From: a virus
Strand: one strand, 5' to 3'
Length of the DNA stretch: 21,652 bases
IMG/VR virus record: IMGVR_UViG_3300050821_008669
Coordinates: 1 to 21,652 of that record
The notes under the pieces were generated by a model. That model was given only the letters and a program-made list of their open reading frames with translations. It made no database searches and was not told the DNA's origin. A program made the position numbers and the translations under genes. Below are positions 1-6,554 of the stretch, in pieces; the first letter of the stretch is position 1, and the number at the start of each line of letters is the position of its first letter.

Positions 1-26
1 CCCCCCCCTCGGGGGCCTCTTTTTTT
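1..26 (+). terminator. Partial intrinsic terminator cut by the window edge
   Basis: A C-run (1-5) can pair with GGGGG (11-15). The following CCTC would pair with bases just outside the window. A seven-T run follows at 20-26. The geometry fits the 3' part of a rho-independent terminator for an upstream rightward gene. It isolates the gene at 55 from upstream transcription. Only part of the stem can be seen. Confidence 0.55.
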
Positions 27-54
27 ATGCCGCCCTGATGCCTATATCGACAAC

Positions 55-591
55 ATGATGAAAAAGGGTTCCATCGCTTCCATATCCGCGGCCGTCGTAA
101 TGGGCTTGTTTGCTGCCTCGCTTACGAGCACGTGGTTGAAAGAGCAGACCGATTCAGCTAGGCGCGAAGCGACGGCACTAGCCCTATCCACTCGGGCCAG
201 AGACCCGACAGGGCTCGCTGCCGGCGAACGGGCTCTAATGGTGGCGGTCGAGAATGCGGGGGCGATAAAGCCGGGCGACCGCGTAGACGTGGTCATGGTC
301 CGCAAGGGATATGCCGCAATGATACTGAACAACGTCAAGGTCGTCGCCATTGACAAGACAACCGCTACTCTAGCCGTCCTGGCCAGCGCCGCGCCTAAGG
401 TTCTGCTCGCCGGGAGCGTCGGCAAGCTATCGCTGGCCGCCAGTGGCACTAGCGATGCATCGGGGACATCGGGGACCGCAACTGACGCCGAATTAGAGGG
501 CCCCGCGCTCACTCCTAAGCCTGACGGCAGAGTTACGGTCACGGTAGTAAGGGCGGGAGTTCCAACGCAATACAAGGTCACTAAATCGTGA
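55..591 (+). CDS. CpaB-like membrane-anchored protein (shortened Flp/Tad pilus assembly relative)
   Basis: A 178-residue protein with a basic start and a hydrophobic segment at about 6-24 that could be a signal anchor. Residues 57-128 resemble the core of CpaB/RcpC: IKPGDRVDV (71-79), NNVKVVAID (92-100), then a TATLAV strand and GKLSLA. The C-terminal TVTVVRAGVP (161-170) matches the VTVxRGG-type end of CpaB. Full CpaB proteins are around 250-300 residues. This one lacks the usual N-terminal SAF half and has a Gly/Ser/Thr-rich linker at about 128-146. CpaB family members act in the periplasm on Flp pilus secretins; a role here is inferred. The gene sits alone between two terminators, the layout of a phage moron. 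No clear Shine-Dalgarno precedes ATG 55; ATG 58 is also possible. The family call is moderately sure, the function unknown. Confidence 0.7.
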   Translation: MMKKGSIASISAAVVMGLFAASLTSTWLKEQTDSARREATALALSTRARDPTGLAAGERALMVAVENAGAIKPGDRVDVVMVRKGYAAMILNNVKVVAIDKTTATLAVLASAAPKVLLAGSVGKLSLAASGTSDASGTSGTATDAELEGPALTPKPDGRVTVTVVRAGVPTQYKVTKS

Positions 592-603
592 CCCACAAAA
601 ACT

Positions 604-631
604 AAAGGGCCCCTTGTGGGGCCCTTTTTTT
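604..631. terminator. Bidirectional intrinsic terminator
   Basis: GGGCCCC (607-613) pairs with GGGGCCC (618-624) around a TTGT loop. Flanking AAA and TTT extend the stem, and seven T follow on the plus strand. The A-run on the left gives some T on the minus strand. It lies between the convergent ends of the CpaB-like gene (591) and the XRE gene (641), so it can end both. Confidence 0.9.
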
Positions 632-640
632 GTACCTTTT

Positions 641-1114
641 TTACGGTGCCCATTCATCCGCTATGTCGTGACACAGTTGTATCAACCGTATCGCACAACG
701 CATCTCTTCGCCTCGCGCGCCGTCGAGTGCATCCGGGCTATCTAGCCGCAGGGCATGAAGCGCCTTTAAGGCTGCCTCGAATGGCTTGTCCCCACCTGCC
801 GGTGCGAGCGCTACGGGAGGACTATGCACCGCGCCATTGACCACGCTGCCTGCATGCAGGTCTAGCTCAAGCGCCCGTTCTATTGCCGGAAGGTACTGGG
901 ATCTCTCTGGGCGCTTGCCCTTTACGCCGTGTTCAAGGGCCGACAATGCGACCTGGACCGCATTGCGCCGTCGCCGGTCGTGCTCGTCGAACCCCGACAG
1001 CCGCATGACGGCGTCTGCAAGGTCACCCTGCGATATGCCTTTAGACTCTCGGGTTGCCCGTATAGTGTCCCCTAGCCCAGGCTGCGGAATCCAGTTCATT
1101 GACAAGTCGGTCAT
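641..1114 (-). CDS. XRE-family helix-turn-helix regulator, candidate phage repressor
   Basis: A 157-residue protein starting at ATG 1114. That start has AAAGGAC about eight bases upstream and is preferred over an in-frame ATG at 1144. Residues 14-84 form an XRE-type DNA-binding domain: GDTIRATRESKGISQGDLA, then LSALEHGVKGKRP and a helix before LEL. The helix-turn-helix carries a longer than usual insertion (LSGFDEHDRRRRNA) between the SQ-helix and the recognition region. The C-terminal half is alanine-rich and has no recognised peptidase site, so a LexA/CI-type self-cleaving repressor is not supported. It is transcribed away from the replication operon, with a shared divergent control region between them, which is the usual position of a lysogeny repressor. 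Cro-like or other regulator roles are possible. Confidence 0.8.
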   Translation of the reverse strand: MTDLSMNWIPQPGLGDTIRATRESKGISQGDLADAVMRLSGFDEHDRRRRNAVQVALSALEHGVKGKRPERSQYLPAIERALELDLHAGSVVNGAVHSPPVALAPAGGDKPFEAALKALHALRLDSPDALDGARGEEMRCAIRLIQLCHDIADEWAP

Positions 1115-1149
1115 GGCTTTGTCCTTTTTCTTTCTCCGAAGCATTAACA

Positions 1150-1237
1150 GCCTTAAAGGCCCTTAGTTTCATAGTCAAGAAAAAAATTTAATGCGCTTGT
1201 TGACGGGGTGGGGGTCAATAGGCCACTTAGTAAAACT
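1150..1237. promoter_or_regulatory. Divergent control region A
   Basis: A leftward -35-like TTGACT (1178-1173) faces the XRE gene, with a weak -10 candidate TAAGGC (1155-1150) at a 17-bp spacing. A rightward TTGACG (1200-1205) faces the VRR-NUC gene; no good -10 is seen. An A-tract lies between the two boxes. The 19 bases at 1187-1205 recur exactly at 14229-14247. The two TTGAC boxes form an inverted pair, so an operator may overlap both promoters. Confidence 0.6.
1187..1205 (+). repeat. 19-bp control element, copy A
   Basis: TTTAATGCGCTTGTTGACG, identical to 14229-14247. Both copies lie in divergent intergenic regions with the TTGACG end pointing at the rightward operon. The element combines a -35-like box with 13 conserved upstream bases, more than a promoter alone would require. 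Confidence 0.85.
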
Positions 1238-1789
1238 ATGAGCAAGGCAACCCCCACAGAAGACCAGCTACAGCGCTTCGCGTACGACCTATACAAGGCG
1301 GCGCGCGCCGAGGGCGCCTATTTCCATCACAGCCCTAACGGCGGGTTCCGGCATGCCGCAACGGCAATCCGCATGAAGCTTAGCGGCACCCAGGCTGGGT
1401 TCCCGGACATCATAGTCCACTCGCCAACCGTCATTGTGGCGTACATCGAACTAAAAAGCGCAAAAGGAACTCTATCGGTCGAGCAAAGCAAGTTCGCTTG
1501 CTACTGCGACGTGCGCGGCATTCCCCATTACATCCTCCGCACATGCGACCAAATCAGAACCGTCCTCACAGACCTAGGAGTCATCAGGCATGGCAGTAAG
1601 TCTATCAACCCTGCGCAAGGTCAAGGCAACGTTTCCGCCTCGGACGCTGATTTACGGTCCGCCCAAAATGGGAAAGACCACGCTCGCGTCCGAGTTTCCA
1701 GGCGCCGTCTTCATCCAAACCGAGCAGGGCGAAAACCTCGACGAAATAACGTCGTTCGGAAAAATCGACAAGTGGGAGGACGTGATTGA
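1238..1789 (+). CDS. VRR-NUC domain nuclease (Holliday-junction resolvase-like)
   Basis: A 183-residue protein. Residues 6-118 match the VRR-NUC fold, a PD-(D/E)xK nuclease: HHSPNGG (30-36), GFPDIIVH with Asp 57, ELKSAKG with Glu 71 and Lys 73, then LSxEQ with Gln 83. These would form the metal-binding catalytic site. Stand-alone VRR-NUC proteins in phages are thought to cut branched DNA. ATG 1238 fits the domain start, although no Shine-Dalgarno is visible; GTG 1208 is an upstream alternative. The last 67 codons overlap the next gene by 200 bases and have no domain character (Arg-rich, low similarity to anything recognised). This suggests that an ancestral stop near 1590 was lost. First gene of the rightward replication operon. 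Confidence 0.85.
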   Translation: MSKATPTEDQLQRFAYDLYKAARAEGAYFHHSPNGGFRHAATAIRMKLSGTQAGFPDIIVHSPTVIVAYIELKSAKGTLSVEQSKFACYCDVRGIPHYILRTCDQIRTVLTDLGVIRHGSKSINPAQGQGNVSASDADLRSAQNGKDHARVRVSRRRLHPNRAGRKPRRNNVVRKNRQVGGRD

Positions 1790-2366
1790 GGCGGTTCGGG
1801 TTCTGTATCGCGAGACGCACGACCTCAAAACGGTCGTCATCGACTCCATTGACCGGCTCGAAAACCTCATTTGGGACCACGTTTGCGTCGAGCAAAAGTG
1901 GGCGAGCGTTCCCGCAGTCGAGTACGGCAAAGGCTACGCCGCGGCAACCGTATTCTGGGCGCAGCTATTTGTCGGCTTGAACCTTCTTAGAACAGAGAAG
2001 GGCATGAACGTCATTCTCATAGGTCATGAAGAGGTGGACCGTTTCGACGACCCGAGGTCCGCGTCATACAGCCGATTTGATTTCAGATTACACAAAACGG
2101 CACACGCAATGATTCAGAACGATATGGATATCATTCTGTTTCTCAATCAAAAGCCCGGAGTAACCGAGGAAAAAACCGGCTTCGGTGGCAAGCGCAAGGT
2201 CGCCGCGGGCACGGCGCAACGTTGGATGCACCTGGAAGGCCGACCGTCCTACAACGCGGGCAATCGCTACAACATGCCGCCGGAAGCCCCGTACGTTTTA
2301 GGCCAAGGGTATGCGGCCCTTTCCCAATATTTCCCTAATGTAACCCAGGAGAAGGCACTTGTATAA
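1590..2366 (+). CDS. AAA_24/RecA-like phage ATPase, Sak4-like recombinase
   Basis: A 258-residue single-domain P-loop ATPase. Walker A is GPPKMGKTT (23-31), Walker B is TVVIDSIDRL (81-90), and a third strand reads VILIGHEEV. The size and motif order match phage AAA_24 proteins, which include the RAD51-like Sak4 single-strand annealing recombinases. Sak4 proteins work with a phage ssDNA-binding partner, and the gene directly downstream encodes a DUF669 protein with an SSB-like tail. An AGGAG precedes ATG 1590. It overlaps the VRR-NUC tail by 200 bases and the next start by eight. ATPase identity is secure; recombinase activity is inferred from family and context. Confidence 0.85.
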   Translation: MAVSLSTLRKVKATFPPRTLIYGPPKMGKTTLASEFPGAVFIQTEQGENLDEITSFGKIDKWEDVIEAVRVLYRETHDLKTVVIDSIDRLENLIWDHVCVEQKWASVPAVEYGKGYAAATVFWAQLFVGLNLLRTEKGMNVILIGHEEVDRFDDPRSASYSRFDFRLHKTAHAMIQNDMDIILFLNQKPGVTEEKTGFGGKRKVAAGTAQRWMHLEGRPSYNAGNRYNMPPEAPYVLGQGYAALSQYFPNVTQEKALV

Positions 2367-2892
2367 TTTGACTACAAACTTAGGCGAAACCTTCAACGTC
2401 GCTGACGTTCCCCAGCCAGATTATGGCGACTTGCCGGATGGCAAATATCTTGTCGCCATTACCGAGTCGGCCCTTAAGCCGGAACGTAATAACGAAAACA
2501 ACATCCGCGCGTCGCTTCAGTTGACCATCCAAGAGGGCGAGCTTGCCGGACGAGTCATCTTCTCAAATCCCTGTTGGATTAACGAGCGAGAAGACCTGCA
2601 ATTGTACGGTCGGCAGGAGTTGAGTCAGGTCATCAAGGCTACCGGGCTTGTCGGAGTTTCCGATTTGACCGAGCTACACGACAAGCTTTTTCACGTCACG
2701 CTTAAGACCAAGCCCGGCAAGGACGGTACGCCGCGCCAGAGGCCGACCTATCAGAAGATGGTAGCGCCTTCGATTGTTCCCACTCAAAAGCCCTCGGCCT
2801 TCAAGCCGCAGCCTCGGGCAAGTTTGCCCCACCCGCAACAGGCGGCTGCACAGCCTCGCCAAATCGTGCGGCCGACCGACCTGCCTTTCTAA
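2359..2892 (+). CDS. DUF669 family protein, probable ssDNA-binding protein
   Basis: A 177-residue protein with the DUF669 pattern: DYGDLPDGKYLVAITES (about 21-37), LQLTIQEGELAGR, a middle helix with LSQVIKATG, and a later VTLKTKPGKDG strand. The C-terminal third is Pro/Gln-rich and ends DLPF, like the acidic-hydrophobic tip (DDIPF) of bacterial SSB. DUF669 genes commonly accompany phage recombination ATPases. The start is TTG 2359 with AGGAG seven bases upstream (2347-2351), overlapping the ATPase stop by eight bases, which implies translational coupling. Likely role: coat single strands for the Sak4-like ATPase and the replisome. ssDNA binding itself is an inference. Confidence 0.8.
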   Translation: MYNLTTNLGETFNVADVPQPDYGDLPDGKYLVAITESALKPERNNENNIRASLQLTIQEGELAGRVIFSNPCWINEREDLQLYGRQELSQVIKATGLVGVSDLTELHDKLFHVTLKTKPGKDGTPRQRPTYQKMVAPSIVPTQKPSAFKPQPRASLPHPQQAAAQPRQIVRPTDLPF

Positions 2893-2996
2893 TTGCGCCG
2901 TTAGCGCCGGGTGCACCGGGAACCGCTGGCACACGCTAGGGCAAGCGATATCCGAGGTTGAAATCTCGGAAGCCCGCCCTTTCACTTATTCGGAGA
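2893..2996 (+). other. Non-coding gap with a hairpin, inside the replication operon
   Basis: A 104-base gap in an otherwise packed operon. TCCGAG (2951-2956) pairs with CTCGGA (2965-2970) around GTTGAAAT. An outer GGGC/GCCC pair (about 2940 and 2972) could extend it. No T-run follows, so it is not an intrinsic terminator, and no complete tRNA cloverleaf can be drawn. It lies just ahead of the nuclease gene's GGAG. A structured leader or processing site is possible. Confidence 0.4.
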
Positions 2997-3911
2997 ATGC
3001 ATTTGTCAATTCTCGACCTCATAAGCAAAGCCAAAGTCGCAGCTTCCGAAAACTGGGACTCGGTTGGCATATCAATCGGTGCGCTCGGAAGCGATTGCGA
3101 CCGTTCGCTATGGTACGAGCATCGCTGGGCAGCAGAAAAGGAAACATTCACCGCGGATAAACTCCGCATATTCGAGGATGGCCACTATGCTGAGAAGCAA
3201 ATACTCGACGACCTCGAACGAGCAGGCATTCTTGTTGCGCGTGAGGACACAGACACAGGCAAACAGTTCAAGGTTTTCGCCCTCGGAGGACACGTGCGAG
3301 GAAAGCTCGACGGAGAGGCGCTCATTGATAACGTCGTGCACGTGGTCGAGGCCAAATCACACAACGACAGGTCATTCAAAGCCCTAGAGAAGGACGGCGT
3401 TCAGAAATCCAAACCCGCGCATTACTGGCAGTGTCAATATTACTGCCACCTGCGAGGCCGTAAGTTCGCGCTGTATCTCGCGAAGAATAAAAATACATCC
3501 AAGCTATACGCCGAGGTCATTCCCTATGACGCGGTTGCCGTCATGCGGATGGAAGGTCGCCTAGCGAATATCATTAATGCACCGCTAGCGCCAGAGCGCG
3601 CGAGCGAAAATCCAGAGGCTTTTGTTTGTCGGTTCTGTCGCGCAAAGCCGGTTTGCCACAAGGAAGCATTCGGCCGGCGCAACTGCCGCACGTGCACGGC
3701 CTCTACGCCAATCATAACCGATGGCGAAGACGCAGTTTGGAAATGCGAGCTTCACGAATGCGAGCTTCCGATTGACCAGCAAAAGGTCGGATGCCGCGAC
3801 CATCTATACCACAAGGACGTTGTACCGGGCGAGCAGAACGACAGCGGAGACGATTGGATTGCGTATGCGCTAGTTGACGGAACTCAATGGGTTAATGGAG
3901 TCCAGGCATGA
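2997..3911 (+). CDS. PD-(D/E)xK nuclease of the RecB/Cas4 type with cysteine clusters
   Basis: A 304-residue protein if translation begins at ATG 2997. TTG 3003, six residues of leader shorter by two, has a better spaced GGAG (2992-2995) and may be the true start. Motifs, numbered from ATG 2997: Cys 34 in SDCDRSLWY, GHYAEK (62-67), GKLDGE with Asp 105, VEAKSH with Glu 118 and Lys 120, and a WQCQYYCHL motif, together a RecB/Cas4-type nuclease core. FVCRFCRAKPVC adds three cysteines that with Cys 34 could hold a Cas4/AddB-like Fe-S cluster. Further cysteines and histidines in the last 70 residues suggest a zinc site. Likely a 5'-3' exonuclease feeding the Sak4-like recombinase. The cluster type is an inference. 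The stop overlaps the next ATG (ATGA). Confidence 0.8.
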   Translation: MHLSILDLISKAKVAASENWDSVGISIGALGSDCDRSLWYEHRWAAEKETFTADKLRIFEDGHYAEKQILDDLERAGILVAREDTDTGKQFKVFALGGHVRGKLDGEALIDNVVHVVEAKSHNDRSFKALEKDGVQKSKPAHYWQCQYYCHLRGRKFALYLAKNKNTSKLYAEVIPYDAVAVMRMEGRLANIINAPLAPERASENPEAFVCRFCRAKPVCHKEAFGRRNCRTCTASTPIITDGEDAVWKCELHECELPIDQQKVGCRDHLYHKDVVPGEQNDSGDDWIAYALVDGTQWVNGVQA

Positions 3912-4327
3912 AGAAAATCTACATTATCGGCGCTCTCAAGAACAAAACCATTCGCCCGCTCGCGATGGAACTACGCGCAATGGGTTTTGATGTGTTCGAC
4001 GATTGGCACGCGGCAGGAAAATACGCGGACAAAATTTGGCATCAATACGAGCGCGAGCGAGGCCGGCCATATGTCGAGGCGATACGCGGGCATCACGCCC
4101 GGTGCGCCTTCGAATTCGATATGAAAAACCTTAACGAGTCCGATATTGCAATCGTGGTCGCGCCGTTCGGAAAATCAGCCGCCGTAGAAATGGGCTGGTT
4201 CGCCCGAGGCGGTAACCCAGTTTACATCCTGCTCGACAAAGAGCCGACGCGTTACGACCTAATGTTCCAGGTCGCGACCGGCATATTCTTGGACAAGAAC
4301 GAGCTTTTCAAATGCCTAGCTGGTTAA
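3908..4327 (+). CDS. Nucleoside 2-deoxyribosyltransferase-like protein
   Basis: A 139-residue protein beginning MKKIYIIGAL, the first strand of the deoxyribosyltransferase Rossmann-like fold. Near the C-terminal half it has ESDIAIVVAPFGKSAAVEMG (about 77-96). The Asp and Glu of the SD...G.S...E.G pattern match the substrate-binding and catalytic positions of this family, which swaps or removes the base of deoxynucleosides. Phage versions may adjust the nucleotide pool or process modified nucleosides; the substrate cannot be read from sequence. It is coupled to the nuclease gene by an ATGA overlap, and its end overlaps the start of a small membrane protein gene by 16 bases. Confidence 0.7.
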   Translation: MKKIYIIGALKNKTIRPLAMELRAMGFDVFDDWHAAGKYADKIWHQYERERGRPYVEAIRGHHARCAFEFDMKNLNESDIAIVVAPFGKSAAVEMGWFARGGNPVYILLDKEPTRYDLMFQVATGIFLDKNELFKCLAG

Positions 4328-4449
4328 TGCCGGCGGTCGGCATGGCAATCAACATCGCGTCGGCCAGCACATACGTTTTTTATGGCGATTGGCGACGCGC
4401 CGTCTACTGGGCCTGTTGCGCACTCTTAACCGCGGTGATGACGTTTTGA
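4312..4449 (+). CDS. Small membrane protein (45 residues)
   Basis: A short gene reading MPSWLMPAVGMAINIASAST and then YVFYGDWRRAVYW, ACCALL, TAVMTF. It has two hydrophobic stretches around a central polar GDWRR turn, so a hairpin of two membrane segments is likely. I have a general impression of similar small phage proteins with a GDWxRAxYW centre, but no function is known to me. Start ATG 4312 lies inside the end of the preceding gene. Its TGA (4447-4449) overlaps the helicase TTG start (4446-4448), so the three genes look translationally coupled, which supports it being real. Confidence 0.65.
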   Translation: MPSWLMPAVGMAINIASASTYVFYGDWRRAVYWACCALLTAVMTF

Positions 4450-6095
4450 TTGAACTCCGGAATTATCAGACCGAGGCCGTGGACTCCATTGCCAGAGCTT
4501 GGAGAAACGGATGCAATCCGCTCGTCGATATGGCGACGGGCACGGGCAAGAGCTTGGTTATCGCGAGCCTTGCTCAAAGGCTGCTCGCCGCAATGCCTAG
4601 CGCTCGCATCCAAATGTTAGTCCATGTGAAGGAGCTGGTCTCGCAAAACGCCCAGGCCTTGCTTAAGGCATGGCCTAAGGCGCCGCTTGGGATTTACTGC
4701 GCTGGCTTGAACCGGCGCGACACGAATAGTCAAATCGTTTTCAGTTCGATTGATTCCGTCTACAGGCGGGCCGACCTATTCGGTCGCCGTGACCTAATCA
4801 TCATTGACGAATGCCATCGCGTTCCCACGTCCGGCAATGGCAAATATTTGACGTTCATTGAGAAGGCGCGGCTGTTCTGCGAAGACCTCCGCGTGGTCGG
4901 TTTCACTGCCACGCCGTACCGGCTCGACTGCGGCCGCCTCGACGAGGGAGCCGACAGTCTCTTTACGGAAACCGTCTATTCCTACGATATCGCGGCAGGC
5001 ATTGCGGATGGGTACTTGAGTCCTCTGGTAAGCCCCTTCGCGTCGAGGTGCGCCAAACACAAAATCGATACCTCAAACGTCGGGCGACTCGGCGGTACGG
5101 GTGACTTTAAGGTCGGCGAGCTTGAGGCTGCGGCGAACAAGGATATAATCGTAGACGGCGCTTGCCGGGAGATTGTCTCGATAGGTGCCGACCGTAAATC
5201 CTGGCTCGTGTTTTGCGTTGGAGTCGAGCACGCGTGCAACGTTCTGGCGCACTTGAGACGCCTGGGCGTAAACGCGGAAATGGTTATCGGGACCACGCCA
5301 AGCGGTGAGCGCGACCGCATTTTCAAGGCGTACAAAGCCGGGAAAATCCGTTGCCTCGTCGGATGCCAAGTGTTTACGACGGGCTTCGATGCGCCGAGCG
5401 TCGACCTAATCGTTTTGCTCCGCCCGACCATGTCAACAAGCCTCTACGTGCAAATGCTTGGCCGCGGCACCCGCAAGGCGGATAACAAGGAGAACTGTTT
5501 AGTCCTCGACTTCGCTAACAACATCATGACGCACGGTCCGGTCGACTCGGTTCGCGTCCGAACCAAGAAAAAAGGCGGAGAAATAGACGCCGAGGCGCCA
5601 ACCAAAATATGCCCGTCGTGCGACTACTACATGCCCGCGGCAATTCACCAATGCACGAACTGCGGTCACGAGTGGCCAATCGACGAGGAGCCTAAGCATA
5701 GCGGTTCGGCCGATTTTGAAGCGCCGGTTCTCACGTCAGAAATTGTTAAAAAGTGGCTCCCGGTCAAGGTGAGAATGCACGACCGAAACACCGGAAAGAA
5801 CGGCAAGCCCGACTCCGTTTGCGTTGAGTACATGTGCGGGTTCGCCTCGTACCGCGAGTACATTTGCCCGGAACATACCGGCTTCGCGGCCGTCAAAGCC
5901 GGCCAATGGTGGCGGGCAATGGGCGGAAACGCGCCAGCGCCTAAGACGGTTTCGGACATGCTGCGCCGAATGGATGAAAGAGAACTAATCGATACCGAGC
6001 AAATCATGGTCATCCCGGACGGGAAATACATGCGGGTTAGCGGCTATTGGCTTCAAGACGGAACCGAGATTGACCACAAACTGAGGGCGAGATAA
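4446..6095 (+). CDS. DEAD/DEAH-type superfamily 2 helicase
   Basis: 549 residues from TTG 4446. This start gives the usual MIELRNYQTEAV opening of phage SF2 helicases and overlaps the preceding TGA. Motif Q-like RNYQ (5-8), motif I ATGTGKS (30-36), motif II DECH (about 121-124), motif III TATP (about 152-155) and motif VI QMLGRGTRKA (about 336) are all present. A four-cysteine zinc ribbon (CPSC...CTNCG) follows at about 388-405, with a C-terminal extension of unknown fold. ATP-dependent unwinding of DNA during phage replication or recombination is expected; the polarity is not evident. A longer reading from 4389 is possible but lacks homology. The methyltransferase ATG follows directly after its TAA. 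Confidence 0.9.
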   Translation: MIELRNYQTEAVDSIARAWRNGCNPLVDMATGTGKSLVIASLAQRLLAAMPSARIQMLVHVKELVSQNAQALLKAWPKAPLGIYCAGLNRRDTNSQIVFSSIDSVYRRADLFGRRDLIIIDECHRVPTSGNGKYLTFIEKARLFCEDLRVVGFTATPYRLDCGRLDEGADSLFTETVYSYDIAAGIADGYLSPLVSPFASRCAKHKIDTSNVGRLGGTGDFKVGELEAAANKDIIVDGACREIVSIGADRKSWLVFCVGVEHACNVLAHLRRLGVNAEMVIGTTPSGERDRIFKAYKAGKIRCLVGCQVFTTGFDAPSVDLIVLLRPTMSTSLYVQMLGRGTRKADNKENCLVLDFANNIMTHGPVDSVRVRTKKKGGEIDAEAPTKICPSCDYYMPAAIHQCTNCGHEWPIDEEPKHSGSADFEAPVLTSEIVKKWLPVKVRMHDRNTGKNGKPDSVCVEYMCGFASYREYICPEHTGFAAVKAGQWWRAMGGNAPAPKTVSDMLRRMDERELIDTEQIMVIPDGKYMRVSGYWLQDGTEIDHKLRAR

Positions 6096-6554
6096 ATGGA
6101 ATTGTTAGCAAACGGACGCGTTACCCTTCATTGCGGCGACTCGCGCGAAAAGCTTTCGCTAATAGCCGACAACTCGATTGATAGTGTGGTGACGGACCCT
6201 CCCTATGCGCTTGTCTCAATATCAAAGCGTTTCGGAAAGAAGGGCGCCGCGCCGGCAAAAGCGGGAACCGTTTACGCAAGAGCGTCTAGCGGATTCATGC
6301 AAGTTAATTGGGATACCGGCGAGGTTGCCTTTAACCCGGAATTCTGGGGCGGCGTTCTTCGCGTCATGAAGCCCGGGGCGCATATATGCGCCTTTGGTGG
6401 CGACAGAACGTTTCATCGCTTGGCGTGCGCTATCGAAGATGGAGGATTCGAAATTCGCCACTCCATGTCCTGGCTTTTTGGGTCAGGTTTTCCCAAAAGC
6501 AGAAATATTTCCAAAGACTTAGCTAAAACAGAATGGTGTCAATGCGATGACTGA
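6096..6554 (+). CDS. DNA methyltransferase, N-terminal half (split gene)
   Basis: 152 residues carrying the first half of a permuted (beta-type) amino-methyltransferase. It has VTLHCGDSREKL, then motif IV DPPY (34-37), the EFWGGVLRVMKPGAHICAFG strand-helix pair, and HSMSWLFGSGFPKSRNISKD. Motif I, which binds S-adenosylmethionine, is absent here and lies in the downstream piece (7122-8030). The reading frame ends at WCQCDD and TGA 6554. The next gene, an HNH endonuclease, begins at 6547 in another frame. The two methyltransferase pieces share phase (7122 minus 6096 is 1026, a multiple of three). DPPY implies N6-adenine or N4-cytosine methylation. Whether the halves assemble into an active enzyme is unknown. 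Confidence 0.85.
   Translation: MELLANGRVTLHCGDSREKLSLIADNSIDSVVTDPPYALVSISKRFGKKGAAPAKAGTVYARASSGFMQVNWDTGEVAFNPEFWGGVLRVMKPGAHICAFGGDRTFHRLACAIEDGGFEIRHSMSWLFGSGFPKSRNISKDLAKTEWCQCDD

Noticed and set aside
42-653. 203-codon open frame antisense to the CpaB-like gene
   Set aside because: It is the complement of a gene with clear family motifs, and its protein is low-complexity Thr/Ala/Ser with no domain or ribosome site.
641-1114. LexA/CI-type self-cleaving repressor
   Set aside because: No Ala-Gly cleavage site or Ser/Lys peptidase residues are visible after the HTH.
2893-2996. tRNA gene
   Set aside because: The TTGAAAT-like loop resembles a T-arm, but its stem and loop lengths are wrong and no acceptor or anticodon arm can be formed.
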